The notes: generated by a model not told the origin, from the sequence alone. 9,525 bases of DNA from an uncultured Rickettsiales bacterium (GCA_937996615.1 CALKVD010000085.1:1-9525); one strand, 5' to 3'; counted from the first letter of the stretch, positions 1 through 6,778 are shown. Translations and numbers: made by a program.

Positions 1-72
1 AGTGATATTCTTCATGAAATGCACAAAGATCAATCACTTCAAAAATTACTCGAGGAAAAAGGTTTAATTTGA
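1..72 (+). CDS. 3' end of an unidentified protein (partial)
   Basis: Frame 1 is open from the window edge to a TGA at 70-72 and gives 23 residues, beginning SDILHEMHKDQ and ending LLEEKGLI. The tail is charged and helical in character, with no membrane segment. I do not recognise the family from so short a piece. It is convergent with queF, whose stop lies only 12 bases downstream, and no hairpin-plus-T-run terminator is visible between the two genes. The call rests on an open frame with a sensible C-terminal composition, so it could be a chance open frame. Confidence 0.5.
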   Translation, partial: SDILHEMHKDQSLQKLLEEKGLI

Positions 73-84
73 TTGAAATTATTG

Positions 85-885
85 TTATTTGTTAGTTTTA
101 CTTTTTTGGTAATATAAAATCGATATAATTTTCTGAAAAAATTCTGCTGCCTTAACAGAGATGCTTGACCACAAATTACTGTCAAAAAAAATTCTTTCAA
201 TGCATTGTTCATGAAATTCATTATGGTTGCGAAATGAGATGATATATTTTAATAGTCCTTGATGGCAAATTTTATCCCCCTCATATTCTATAACAACAGT
301 ACCCCAGTCTGGTTGATTTGTAACAAGGCAATTTGATTTTAATAGGTCAGAAAACACAATTTCTCGAATTTGATTCTGGTTTTCAATATTATTATTCTTA
401 GTAGTTAAAAAATCAGCTCGAACATTTTTGGTCTTGTTTAAATCAATTTGGATTGTGTCTAAACATATACCAGGTGGAGCAGAGATTTGGTTACAGTTAT
501 CAAGTCTCAAAAACTCAATCTCAGGTTGTACTCCTAAGATTTCAGTTAGATCTTGTTGAATAATTTGAATTAAATCATTTTCGTTATAGTGTTCATTATT
601 AAATGAATTCAGGTATAACTTGAGCGATTTAGATTCAACAAGGCAATTTGAGTGTGCATCATATAGGATGGAGGCAATGCGTACTTCTGGTTTGCCTTTT
701 GGGTTAAGCCAAGAAACTTCATAGCAATTCCATAAATCATAGCCATATAATTTGCTATCAAATTCAAAACCAATTTCATTACGTTTTGTCTGACGTTCAA
801 TTCCAAGGAGCAACTTTTTATCATAGGTTTTGGGGTACTGGCTTTTTCTCCCTAGTTGTGATTGTGTGATAATGTTACCGTCCAT
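85..885 (-). CDS. queF: NADPH-dependent 7-cyano-7-deazaguanine (preQ0) reductase QueF, with atypical C-terminus
   Basis: QueF reduces the nitrile of preQ0 to the amine preQ1 with two NADPH, in the cytosolic pathway to queuosine in tRNA. This is the long two-domain form (266 residues; the E. coli protein is about 282). Visible family signatures are LGRKSQY near the start, VESKSLKLYLNSFN (83-96, substrate/NADPH region), SNCLVTNQPDWG (184-195) with thioimide cysteine C186 and proton donor D193, and HNEFHEQCIERIF (221-233) with preQ0-binding H225 and E226. All four catalytic positions keep a constant offset of 4 from E. coli numbering. After residue 236 it departs from the family: the YTRRGG-IDI-PYRS block is replaced by FFQKIISILYYQKS and the protein stops about 15 residues early, so the NADPH-contacting Arg-Gly is missing. 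It follows hslV by 52 bases on the same strand. Family assignment is secure; activity is uncertain. Confidence 0.95.
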   Translation of the reverse strand: MDGNIITQSQLGRKSQYPKTYDKKLLLGIERQTKRNEIGFEFDSKLYGYDLWNCYEVSWLNPKGKPEVRIASILYDAHSNCLVESKSLKLYLNSFNNEHYNENDLIQIIQQDLTEILGVQPEIEFLRLDNCNQISAPPGICLDTIQIDLNKTKNVRADFLTTKNNNIENQNQIREIVFSDLLKSNCLVTNQPDWGTVVIEYEGDKICHQGLLKYIISFRNHNEFHEQCIERIFFDSNLWSSISVKAAEFFQKIISILYYQKSKTNK

Positions 886-937
886 ATTAACTATGCTTAA
901 ATTTGAACTTTAATTTTAAAATTTCTCTCTCGCTAAA

Positions 938-1501
938 TTAGCTTTCAACTTTTTCAATCACAATATTACCATTAGTATAAACACAAAGTTCAGCAGCGAT
1001 TTTCATTGCCTCAGTTGCAATTTCTACGGCATTCATTTTGTTTTTATCATTACTACGGAGTAAAGCTCTGGCAGCAGACAAGGCATAGTTTCCACCTGAT
1101 CCAATTGCAGCAACACCACCTTCTGGTTCTAGAACATCACCATTACCAGTAATCGTGAAAATATTTTTTTTGTCGGCAACGAGTAGCATAGCTTCGAGGC
1201 GGCGCAGGTACTTGTCTGTGCGCCAATCTTTTGCTAATTCAACAGCTGCACGTTGTAGTTGTGTTGGGTATGTTTCGAGTTTTGCTTCTAAGCGTTCAAA
1301 AAGAGTGAATGCATCAGCTGTAGATCCTGCAAAACCTGCAATTATTGATCCCTTGTTGATTTTTCTGAGTTTATTTGCTGTCGCTTTGACAACGCTTTGG
1401 CCGATACTGACCTGGCCGTCGCCCGCGATTACTGTTTGGTCTCCAACTCTTAAACATAGAATTGTAGTGCCATACCAAATGTTTTGATTTTCATGATTCA
1501 T
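938..1501 (-). CDS. hslV: ATP-dependent protease peptidase subunit HslV (ClpQ)
   Basis: HslV is the threonine-protease dodecamer that degrades proteins unfolded by the HslU ATPase in the cytosol. The 187-residue protein has an 11-residue propeptide and then TTILCLR, so T12 is the predicted N-terminal nucleophile after processing. VIAGDGQVS (24-32) supplies D28, K44 is the active-site lysine, and IGSGGNYA (133-140) supplies S135. In mature numbering these are T1, D17, K33 and S124, the family set. FAGSTADAFTLFERLEAKLE and ELAKDWRTDKYLRRLEAM are near-identical to alphaproteobacterial HslV. The ATG at 1501 is the only Met before the nucleophile. It lies 42 bases after eno and has no Shine-Dalgarno. 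HslU normally follows hslV, but here queF does, so HslU must be encoded elsewhere or be absent. Confidence 0.97.
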   Translation of the reverse strand: MNHENQNIWYGTTILCLRVGDQTVIAGDGQVSIGQSVVKATANKLRKINKGSIIAGFAGSTADAFTLFERLEAKLETYPTQLQRAAVELAKDWRTDKYLRRLEAMLLVADKKNIFTITGNGDVLEPEGGVAAIGSGGNYALSAARALLRSNDKNKMNAVEIATEAMKIAAELCVYTNGNIVIEKVES

Positions 1502-1510
1502 ATTAGTAGT

Positions 1511-1516
1511 ATTATA
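1511..1516 (-). promoter_or_regulatory. possible -10 box (TATAAT) just upstream of hslV
   Basis: A perfect TATAAT on the minus strand occupies positions -15 to -10 relative to the hslV start codon, following a run of seven T. No TTGACA-like -35 hexamer sits 16-18 bases further upstream. If used, transcription would begin only a few bases before the ATG, giving an almost leaderless hslV message, which would fit the lack of a ribosome binding site. In DNA this AT-rich the match may be chance, and read-through from eno is an equally good explanation. Confidence 0.2.
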
Positions 1517-1543
1517 AAAAAATTGTTTGATGATAGGTGGACC

Positions 1544-2875
1544 TTAGCATAAAAATTTATTTTGCGCAAAGGTCGATATTTGCTTTTTAGCTGTAGTTAG
1601 CGCTTCATCTATTCTGATTAATTCGTTATATTTATTGACTCTTTCACCGCGGCATAAAGATCCTGTTTTGATATAGGGCGACCCAACGCCAACGGCAAGA
1701 TGCGCAATTAGAGTATCCTCAGTTTCTCCAGAGCGGTGGGAGATGATTGGAGTATAATTAGCTTTGATTGCGGTACTGATTGTTTTAATTGTTTCAGTGA
1801 TTGTGCCGACTTGGTTTGGTTTGATCAAGATCCCATTGCCGATGCTATTTTTTATACCTTGTGATAATATTGCAGAGTTTGTAACAAAAATATCATCACC
1901 GATTAATTTAATTTTTTCACTTAATAGGTTAGTTCCTTGGATCCAACCTTCTGCGTCGTCTTCAGCGAAAGGATCTTCAATCGAAATTAGGTTTGGATAT
2001 TTTTGGATAAGATTGTGGTAGTATTCAACTAGCTGTTGAGAGGTGAGATTTTTATTGTCTAGGCTATATATTCCATTAGAATAAAATTCAGAAGCGGCAG
2101 AATCCAATCCGATCATAATTTGGTTATCATAGCCGGCAAGTTTAATCGCATTGCATAGCAGATCTAGAGCTTCTTCGGTTTGTCTAAGTTGTGGGGCAAA
2201 GCCTCCTTCGTCGCCAACATTGACGCTGAATCCTTTTTGTTTTAACAATTTTCGCAACACATCTATTGTTTCGTGGGTGATTCTTAATTGTTCTGAGATA
2301 CCTGTTATGCCAGTTGGTATGATCATAAATTCTTGGATTGATAGTAAGTTGTCAGCATGTTTGCCCCCATTAATAACGTTGAGCATTGGGGTTGGCAATG
2401 CGGCCGAGAATTTGCTGATTGTTTCTTTTGAACATTCAGCAATTTCTTGGAGCATATTTGAAAACTGTTGGTATAAAGAAATACCATTTAAAGTTGCATA
2501 TGCCTTAGTGAATGATGCTGAGACTGGTAGAATTGCATTTGCTCCTAGTTTGTTCTTGTTCATGCTAGGGTCAAGTTTGTTTAGTTCGGCATCTAATTCT
2601 TGAACAGAAACAAAATTTTTGCCGCAAATTGCTGGAGCAATTATCTTATGGATATTTTCGATTGCTTTAGTGACGCTTTTGCCGTTATATGCTGCAAGAT
2701 TATCGCGGATTTCAACCGCCTCGTTTTTACCAACGGACGCACCACTTGGGACACTGGCTCTTGCATAAGCTATTTTGCTTTTATGATCATTTTCTATTTC
2801 AATATCAACTTCAACCGTAGGATTTCCTCTGCTATCAAAAATTTGCCTCGCTTGTATTTTTTCTATTATTGCCAT
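1544..2875 (-). CDS. eno: enolase (phosphopyruvate hydratase)
   Basis: Enolase interconverts 2-phosphoglycerate and phosphoenolpyruvate in glycolysis and gluconeogenesis. The 443-residue length is slightly above the usual 420-435. The N-terminal domain opens with IEKIQARQIFDSRGNPTVEV; the barrel follows. Catalytic residues are all present: Q181 (IQEF), E223 general acid (NVGDEGGFAP), magnesium ligands D258 (GLDSAASEFY), E300 (SIEDPFAEDD) and D327 (IGDDIFVTN), K352 general base (ILIKPNQVGT), R381/S382 (SHRSGETED) and K403 (YIKTGSL). It is divergent in places: the mobile active-site loop reads SGASVGKNEAVE where most enolases have SGASTG-xEA, and GANAILPVSAS replaces GANAILGVSLA. An AGAGGA ribosome site lies 10 bases before the ATG. 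It appears to be the first gene of an eno-hslV-queF transcript. Confidence 0.98.
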   Translation of the reverse strand: MAIIEKIQARQIFDSRGNPTVEVDIEIENDHKSKIAYARASVPSGASVGKNEAVEIRDNLAAYNGKSVTKAIENIHKIIAPAICGKNFVSVQELDAELNKLDPSMNKNKLGANAILPVSASFTKAYATLNGISLYQQFSNMLQEIAECSKETISKFSAALPTPMLNVINGGKHADNLLSIQEFMIIPTGITGISEQLRITHETIDVLRKLLKQKGFSVNVGDEGGFAPQLRQTEEALDLLCNAIKLAGYDNQIMIGLDSAASEFYSNGIYSLDNKNLTSQQLVEYYHNLIQKYPNLISIEDPFAEDDAEGWIQGTNLLSEKIKLIGDDIFVTNSAILSQGIKNSIGNGILIKPNQVGTITETIKTISTAIKANYTPIISHRSGETEDTLIAHLAVGVGSPYIKTGSLCRGERVNKYNELIRIDEALTTAKKQISTFAQNKFLC

Positions 2876-2885
2876 AATTTAAGAT

Positions 2886-2891
2886 TCCTCT
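2886..2891 (-). promoter_or_regulatory. Shine-Dalgarno site for eno
   Basis: On the minus strand AGAGGA (inside AAGAGGAA) ends 10 bases before the eno ATG. This is one of only two clear ribosome binding sites in the window and it supports the chosen start. Confidence 0.55.
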
Positions 2892-2916
2892 TATCAATTA
2901 AGATTGGTGATTTTGC

Positions 2917-2931
2917 TATTATCTGATAATA
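2917..2931. repeat. 15-bp perfect palindrome at the proposed eno promoter
   Basis: TATTATC-T-GATAATA has perfect 7-bp arms around a single central base. It overlaps the proposed -10 element of eno, the usual place for a repressor operator. The regulator, if any, cannot be named from the sequence. Confidence 0.4.
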
Positions 2932-2955
2932 TAATTTGCTCATATTAATAGGCAA
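2926..2955 (-). promoter_or_regulatory. candidate sigma-70 promoter for eno
   Basis: The minus strand shows TTGCCT (2950-2955) as a possible -35. It is followed after 16 bases by TATATT (2928-2933), or after 18 bases by TATTAT (2926-2931), as a possible -10. The predicted start would give a leader of roughly 45 bases ending in the AGAGGA ribosome site. The -10 region lies inside a perfect palindrome at 2917-2931. Composition is so AT-rich that hexamer matches are weak evidence. Confidence 0.3.
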
Positions 2956-2963
2956 GCTAACAT

Positions 2964-2978
2964 AGATTAAAATAATCT
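2964..2978. repeat. 15-bp inverted repeat between lptC and eno
   Basis: AGATTA-AAA-TAATCT has perfect 6-bp arms with a 3-base centre, upstream of the proposed eno -35 hexamer. On the minus strand it also lies 37 bases after the lptC stop, but no T-run follows, so it is a poor terminator. An upstream operator half or a chance AT palindrome are both possible. Confidence 0.35.
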
Positions 2979-3014
2979 GGAAGTAGCGGTGAGAAATTTA
3001 ATTTGCATAAATAT

Positions 3015-3626
3015 TCAATTTTTTTTATGCAGTAGCTGAATTGTAACACCACGACCAAATTCAGCATCATTAGTCAATGTATTTAATTTAAAATTGTTGG
3101 AATTTAGCAATATTCCGTTAGCCTGAAACTCTACTGGTTCTGTGGACGAGAGAATGCCTGTTTTATAGTTAAATTGAGTCTGTTGCATAGTTCCATGGTA
3201 GCTATCCTTCCCAAGCATCATGCTATGATTGTTGCAATTTTCGTCCCCATTAAAATCAGTTTTGGAATTCAAAGTAAAAGCTAAATTTACTGGTCCTTTT
3301 AAAAAAATCATCTCATCTTTATAATCAATTACGCCAAAAGGTCCTTTGGCACTTAAAATACAATGATTTTTTGCACGCATTTCGATTTGAAAATTGAAAA
3401 TATTTGCCCCATTATCTTTTGAAATAATTTTTTCGGCTACTACTTTAGTAGTTTTGTTCTGATCCGTATTTAGATATAGAGATGCTTGATCGATTTGATT
3501 TGGTGTCAGGGTATGTTTTGGACTGGGGTTTGTAGCGTTGGACATTGGACTCAGAAATGATAACAGCAACAAAGTATATGTTGCGATTGCAGTAAAATTT
3601 TGGCAGATTTTTGAATAGCGTTGCAT
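3015..3626 (-). CDS. lptC: LptC-like LPS export periplasmic protein
   Basis: LptC links the LptBFG ABC transporter in the inner membrane to periplasmic LptA and passes lipopolysaccharide along. From the ATG at 3626 the product has 203 residues. A hydrophobic stretch (about 11-27, ATYTLLLLSFL) ends in SPMSNA-T, which reads as a signal peptide or anchor. Behind it, the repeated beta-strand pattern characteristic of LptC/OstA is visible: ILSAKGPFGVIDYKDEMIFLKGPVNL, in two parts around 110-136, then the LptC C-terminal signature (YKTGILSSTEPVEFQANG, then NNFKLNT-NDAEFGRGVTI). The frame is open further upstream to 3680, but that would overlap nadE by 47 bases and place 18 polar residues before the signal, so I chose the internal Met, 7 bases after the nadE stop. 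No Shine-Dalgarno is seen, so translational coupling is likely. The usual lptA-lptB neighbours are absent. LptA is the main alternative. Confidence 0.65.
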   Translation of the reverse strand: MQRYSKICQNFTAIATYTLLLLSFLSPMSNATNPSPKHTLTPNQIDQASLYLNTDQNKTTKVVAEKIISKDNGANIFNFQIEMRAKNHCILSAKGPFGVIDYKDEMIFLKGPVNLAFTLNSKTDFNGDENCNNHSMMLGKDSYHGTMQQTQFNYKTGILSSTEPVEFQANGILLNSNNFKLNTLTNDAEFGRGVTIQLLHKKN

Positions 3627-3633
3627 ATAAGTA

Positions 3634-5430
3634 TTATGGTATAATAGCATTAGAGTGCAATGTTGGATAGCGGCGGTCATAACCCAAGCTCCGGTTACTT
3701 AAACGCAACAGAACCGCGCTTTGTTTGCGTTTGAATTCGGCTCGATGGAGCATATTAGAAACGGCTTGGACCAACTCTTCTGCTAGAGCAAGTTTGGCAC
3801 TAATTTCTTTAGATCCCATATTTTTTTCAATCAGTAAATATAGTATTGAATCTAAGATCTGGTATTCAGGTAGAGAATCTTGATCCTTTTGGTTGGGTGC
3901 AAGTTCTGCGGTTGGTGCTTTGGCTATGATTTGTTCTGGGATAGGAGAGGAAATAATGCAACGAGTATCTTGGGGTAAATTTTGATTGCGCCAAGCTGCA
4001 AGTTGGTATATTTCCGTTTTATAGATATCAGCAATTGGAGCTATTCCGCCGCACATATCGCCATATAGGGTTGCATAGCCAACTGCACATTCTGATTTAT
4101 TACTTGTAGCAAGAAGAAGGTGGTTTTTTGAATTTGCAATCGCCATTAGCAACAAGCCTCGCAATCTTGCTTGGATATTTTCATTTGTCACTCCTATAGT
4201 ATTGATGCCGGTATTTTCTAGATTGATCTTGGATAGGGTATGTAAATTTTCAATACTAATTGTTTCGAGATTGCATTCTAGATTTGTTGCTAATTCTGCA
4301 GCATCAGCCAAACTATTTTGGCTTGTATATTCTGATGGCAAACGAACGCAATATATATTTTGAGATCCAATCGCATCACAAGCTAAAGTTGCAACAAAAG
4401 CAGAATCTATTCCTCCCGAAAGCCCAACAACGACACTGCTGAATCCATGTTTTAAAATATAATCACGCAATCCAATCATCGCCATTATATATAATTTTTC
4501 TGATTCTGATTGGTTATTGGTTATATTATGACATGGGTCAATATTTTGTGTTGGTTGCGGTTGTGATATTTTAGGGATTTGCTTAAATTCTTGCGTATTA
4601 ATAATATTAAGTCCAGAAGTCGCGAAATATGGTCCTGCAACTACTTCTCCATTAGAATTCATCACAAAGCTATCGCCGTCGAACACTACCTCATCTTGGC
4701 CCCCAACCTGGTTGACATAAATCAAGTTGCTATCATGATGTTTTGTTATTTCTTTTGCGATTGAAATTCTGGCTGACCTTTTGTTTGGTGCAAAGGGCGA
4801 AGCGTTTAGAACCACTATGATTTTTCTAGGACAATTTTCTTGATCAAGATTTTGCTTTTCGCTGCTAATGTTCAAACGTTTTAGCGCGCTATCTTGGTGC
4901 CACATATCTTCGCAGATTAGTGGGTAGATATTATAGTTTTTTATTGTAAAAAATTTGTCATTGTGATCTAGAGATATTGAGCAAAATTGCCTTTTTTCGT
5001 CAAAGAGATCATAGTTAGGTAGATGATGTTTATAATATCGATTTTTGACTATTCCATTTTGAATAAAAAGAGCTGTGTTATATGTTATTGGTGGGGTGGT
5101 GCAAAATTCCGCCATAGTTGGTTCAACTCTTTTGTTAGCTGATTCATTTATATTTTGAGTTTTTGCTACTAAGCCTAAGGTACCAACGAGAATTCCGCAA
5201 TTACTGCCATTGGTGATTTGGCATAGTTCTTTTTCGAGAGACACAACTTGGTGAACAAAGCTTTGGGAGATTGCTAGATCTTTGATGTTATAGCCAGAGG
5301 TCGCAAGTTCGGGATATATAACCAAATCACAACCGTTTTGGATAGCTTCGAGATAGGCTAGTTTTATTATTGCGACATTATTATCCAATGTTGCAATACC
5401 AGGGTTGATTTGAGCAATACCGATTTTCAT
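3634..5430 (-). CDS. nadE: glutamine-dependent NAD+ synthetase
   Basis: NadE makes NAD+ from nicotinate adenine dinucleotide, using ammonia that its own glutaminase domain releases from glutamine. At 598 residues it is somewhat longer than the usual 540-570. The N-terminal nitrilase-type domain (1-280) has the triad E41 (YPELATSGYN), K134 (YYKHHLPNYDLFDEKRQF) and C173 (LICEDMWHQ). The synthetase domain (310-598) has VVVGLSGGIDSAFV with the ATP-pyrophosphatase loop SGGIDS at 338-343, LLATSNKSECAVGYATLYGD (439-458), PIADIYKTEIYQLA, and APTAELAPNQKDQDSLPEY. It ends in KRKQSAVLLRL-RSLGYDRRYP, as in the family. TSNKSE replaces the commoner TGNKSE. About 25 extra residues (90-115) interrupt the nitrilase domain. 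It sits 22 bases after a glutamate/aspartate-type symporter and is followed closely by lptC. Only a weak GGAAA precedes the ATG. Confidence 0.97.
   Translation of the reverse strand: MKIGIAQINPGIATLDNNVAIIKLAYLEAIQNGCDLVIYPELATSGYNIKDLAISQSFVHQVVSLEKELCQITNGSNCGILVGTLGLVAKTQNINESANKRVEPTMAEFCTTPPITYNTALFIQNGIVKNRYYKHHLPNYDLFDEKRQFCSISLDHNDKFFTIKNYNIYPLICEDMWHQDSALKRLNISSEKQNLDQENCPRKIIVVLNASPFAPNKRSARISIAKEITKHHDSNLIYVNQVGGQDEVVFDGDSFVMNSNGEVVAGPYFATSGLNIINTQEFKQIPKISQPQPTQNIDPCHNITNNQSESEKLYIMAMIGLRDYILKHGFSSVVVGLSGGIDSAFVATLACDAIGSQNIYCVRLPSEYTSQNSLADAAELATNLECNLETISIENLHTLSKINLENTGINTIGVTNENIQARLRGLLLMAIANSKNHLLLATSNKSECAVGYATLYGDMCGGIAPIADIYKTEIYQLAAWRNQNLPQDTRCIISSPIPEQIIAKAPTAELAPNQKDQDSLPEYQILDSILYLLIEKNMGSKEISAKLALAEELVQAVSNMLHRAEFKRKQSAVLLRLSNRSLGYDRRYPTLHSNAIIP
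5083..5166 (-). repeat. in-frame insertion within nadE, with internal inverted repeat
   Basis: Residues about 90-115 of NadE (KTQNINESANKRVEPTMAEF and CTTPPI) lie where homologues go almost directly from LVGT to the YNTALF strand. The DNA contains a perfect inverted repeat AGTTG-GTT-CAACT at 5116-5128, and a G-rich plus-strand patch GGTGGGGTGGTGC at 5091-5103 that stands out in this AT-rich gene. Palindromic elements inserted in frame into genes are known in Rickettsia and Wolbachia; whether this is one is inference. Limits are approximate. Confidence 0.3.
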
Positions 5431-5452
5431 GATTTCGTATGATTTTCCATCT

Positions 5453-6769
5453 CTACATTTCTTTTAAATAGCGTTTCATATTGATAGAGCCTTCGATTTT
5501 ATCAACAATCACAGTAACGACACAATCGCCAGTTATATTGATCATTGTGCGACACATGTCGAGAATACGATCGATTCCCATTAACAGAGGGATTCCTTCA
5601 ATTGGAATACCAGCAGATGATAAAACCATTCCCATCATAATAATACCACCTCCAGGAAATCCAGCTGCTCCTATTGAACCTATAGTTGAAGTGAAAATTA
5701 TTAATATATATTGCGATATTGAAAGATCTATTGCATAGACTTGAGCAAAAAATATTGCAGTTATACCTAAATATATTGCTGTGGCAGTCATGTTGATTGA
5801 AGCGCCAAGAGGCAGAATGAATGTTGCAGTTTTTTGTGATACTCCCATTTTATACATTAGCTCTTCTATCGCGGTACCTATTGTTGCTTTGCTACTAGAA
5901 CTTGCAAAGGCGAGAGCCTGGGTCACTACCATTTTTTTGTAGAATGGAATAGGATTGATTTTTGCAAGAACAAGCATAACTGCGAACAGTAGGTATTGTA
6001 TTATTAAAGCACCGATCACGACTAGCATTAACTTTCCTAAAGTTGCAACGATATCCAATCCATATTGGGGGATCATTGATGCCATTATCGCAAAGATTCC
6101 ATATGGAGTTGTTCTGATTACGATTTCAACCAGTTTGAAAATTGCTTGGGTAAATGAAACTATCACTGTTTTTGCAGGAGCTGCTTTTTCTCCGATCATC
6201 ACCAAAGAAGTGCCGAGGAAAAATGCAAAAACAACAACCTGTAAAATCTGTCCATCAGCCATAGATTTTACAATATTGGTTGTGATAATTCCCATCAAAA
6301 TTCCTCTTATTGTCTGATAGTTTTGATTTGCCCCTGAATTCGCTGAGAGTCCAGTGAGTTCAATGCCTTGGCCAGGATTGAAGATTAGGCCAAAACCGAT
6401 ACCAACGATGATTGCAATTACCGTTACTGTCATATATATAGCGATTGCTTTTGATCCCAGGCGGCCAAATGTTTCCATATCATCGATACTGGTAATACCG
6501 TATAGGATGGCAAAAAATACAACCGGTACAACGATCATTTTTAGTAAATTCATGTATATTGTACTAGCGTCTAACAAACCTTGGGTGATTCCAGTGTCGC
6601 TAAAAAAAGTCGATCCAGAATTAACAGACATTTCTATCAAAAGACCAGAACACATTCCGAGAAACATTCCGATAATAATCTTTTGCCATAGCTTTAAAGA
6701 TATTTTGCTTTTGTTAACTTTATTTTGTGTCGCCGCTGGATTAGCAACAGAGTTTTGATTAGTTTTCAT
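5453..6769 (-). CDS. dicarboxylate/amino acid:cation symporter (DAACS family, GltP/GltT-like)
   Basis: This inner-membrane carrier imports glutamate/aspartate or C4-dicarboxylates with protons or sodium. The 438 residues show the family fold: a basic polar N-terminus (1-30), about eight membrane helices, and two re-entrant hairpins. Hairpin 1 carries the serine-rich tip ASSSSKAT (289-296); hairpin 2 carries AAGFPGGGIIMMG (368-380). The last helix reads GIDRILDMCRTMINITGD (398-415). In GltPh numbering D390, D394, R397, T398, N401 and D405 are all kept (here D400, D404, R407, T408, N411, D415). The arginine argues for an acidic substrate. The conserved NMDGT motif is NMTAT (326-330), so the sodium-site aspartate is lost. 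A good AGAAGG ribosome site precedes the ATG. It leads the symporter-nadE-lptC cluster. Exact substrate is unknown. Confidence 0.93.
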   Translation of the reverse strand: MKTNQNSVANPAATQNKVNKSKISLKLWQKIIIGMFLGMCSGLLIEMSVNSGSTFFSDTGITQGLLDASTIYMNLLKMIVVPVVFFAILYGITSIDDMETFGRLGSKAIAIYMTVTVIAIIVGIGFGLIFNPGQGIELTGLSANSGANQNYQTIRGILMGIITTNIVKSMADGQILQVVVFAFFLGTSLVMIGEKAAPAKTVIVSFTQAIFKLVEIVIRTTPYGIFAIMASMIPQYGLDIVATLGKLMLVVIGALIIQYLLFAVMLVLAKINPIPFYKKMVVTQALAFASSSSKATIGTAIEELMYKMGVSQKTATFILPLGASINMTATAIYLGITAIFFAQVYAIDLSISQYILIIFTSTIGSIGAAGFPGGGIIMMGMVLSSAGIPIEGIPLLMGIDRILDMCRTMINITGDCVVTVIVDKIEGSINMKRYLKEM

Positions 6770-6778
6770 ATAATTGAA

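Noticed and set aside
39..221. Minus-strand 60-codon open frame overlapping the queF 3' end, considered as the true frameshifted QueF tail
   Set aside because: Its residues (for example FFRKLYRFYI) match the RRGGIDI-PYRS block no better than the annotated frame does, and the third frame gives only a short NYIDFILPKK. No single indel restores the family motif, so I kept the continuous frame.
912..923. Perfect 12-bp palindrome AATTTTAAAATT between hslV and queF
   Set aside because: It is made only of A and T in a very AT-rich spacer, with no T-run or promoter context, so chance is the simplest explanation.
1523..1543. Possible rho-independent terminator after eno (GGTCCACC followed by a T-run)
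   Set aside because: The stem would be about three base pairs with the T-run over ten bases away; too weak to terminate.
3621..3645. Plus-strand TTGCAT and TATAAT resembling a promoter
   Set aside because: The spacing is only about 13 bases, and it lies at the nadE-lptC junction pointing against both genes.
3627..3680. Upstream extension of lptC to a Met at 3680
   Set aside because: It overlaps the nadE coding end by 47 bases and places 18 non-family residues before the signal segment; the Met at 3626 starts just after the nadE stop.
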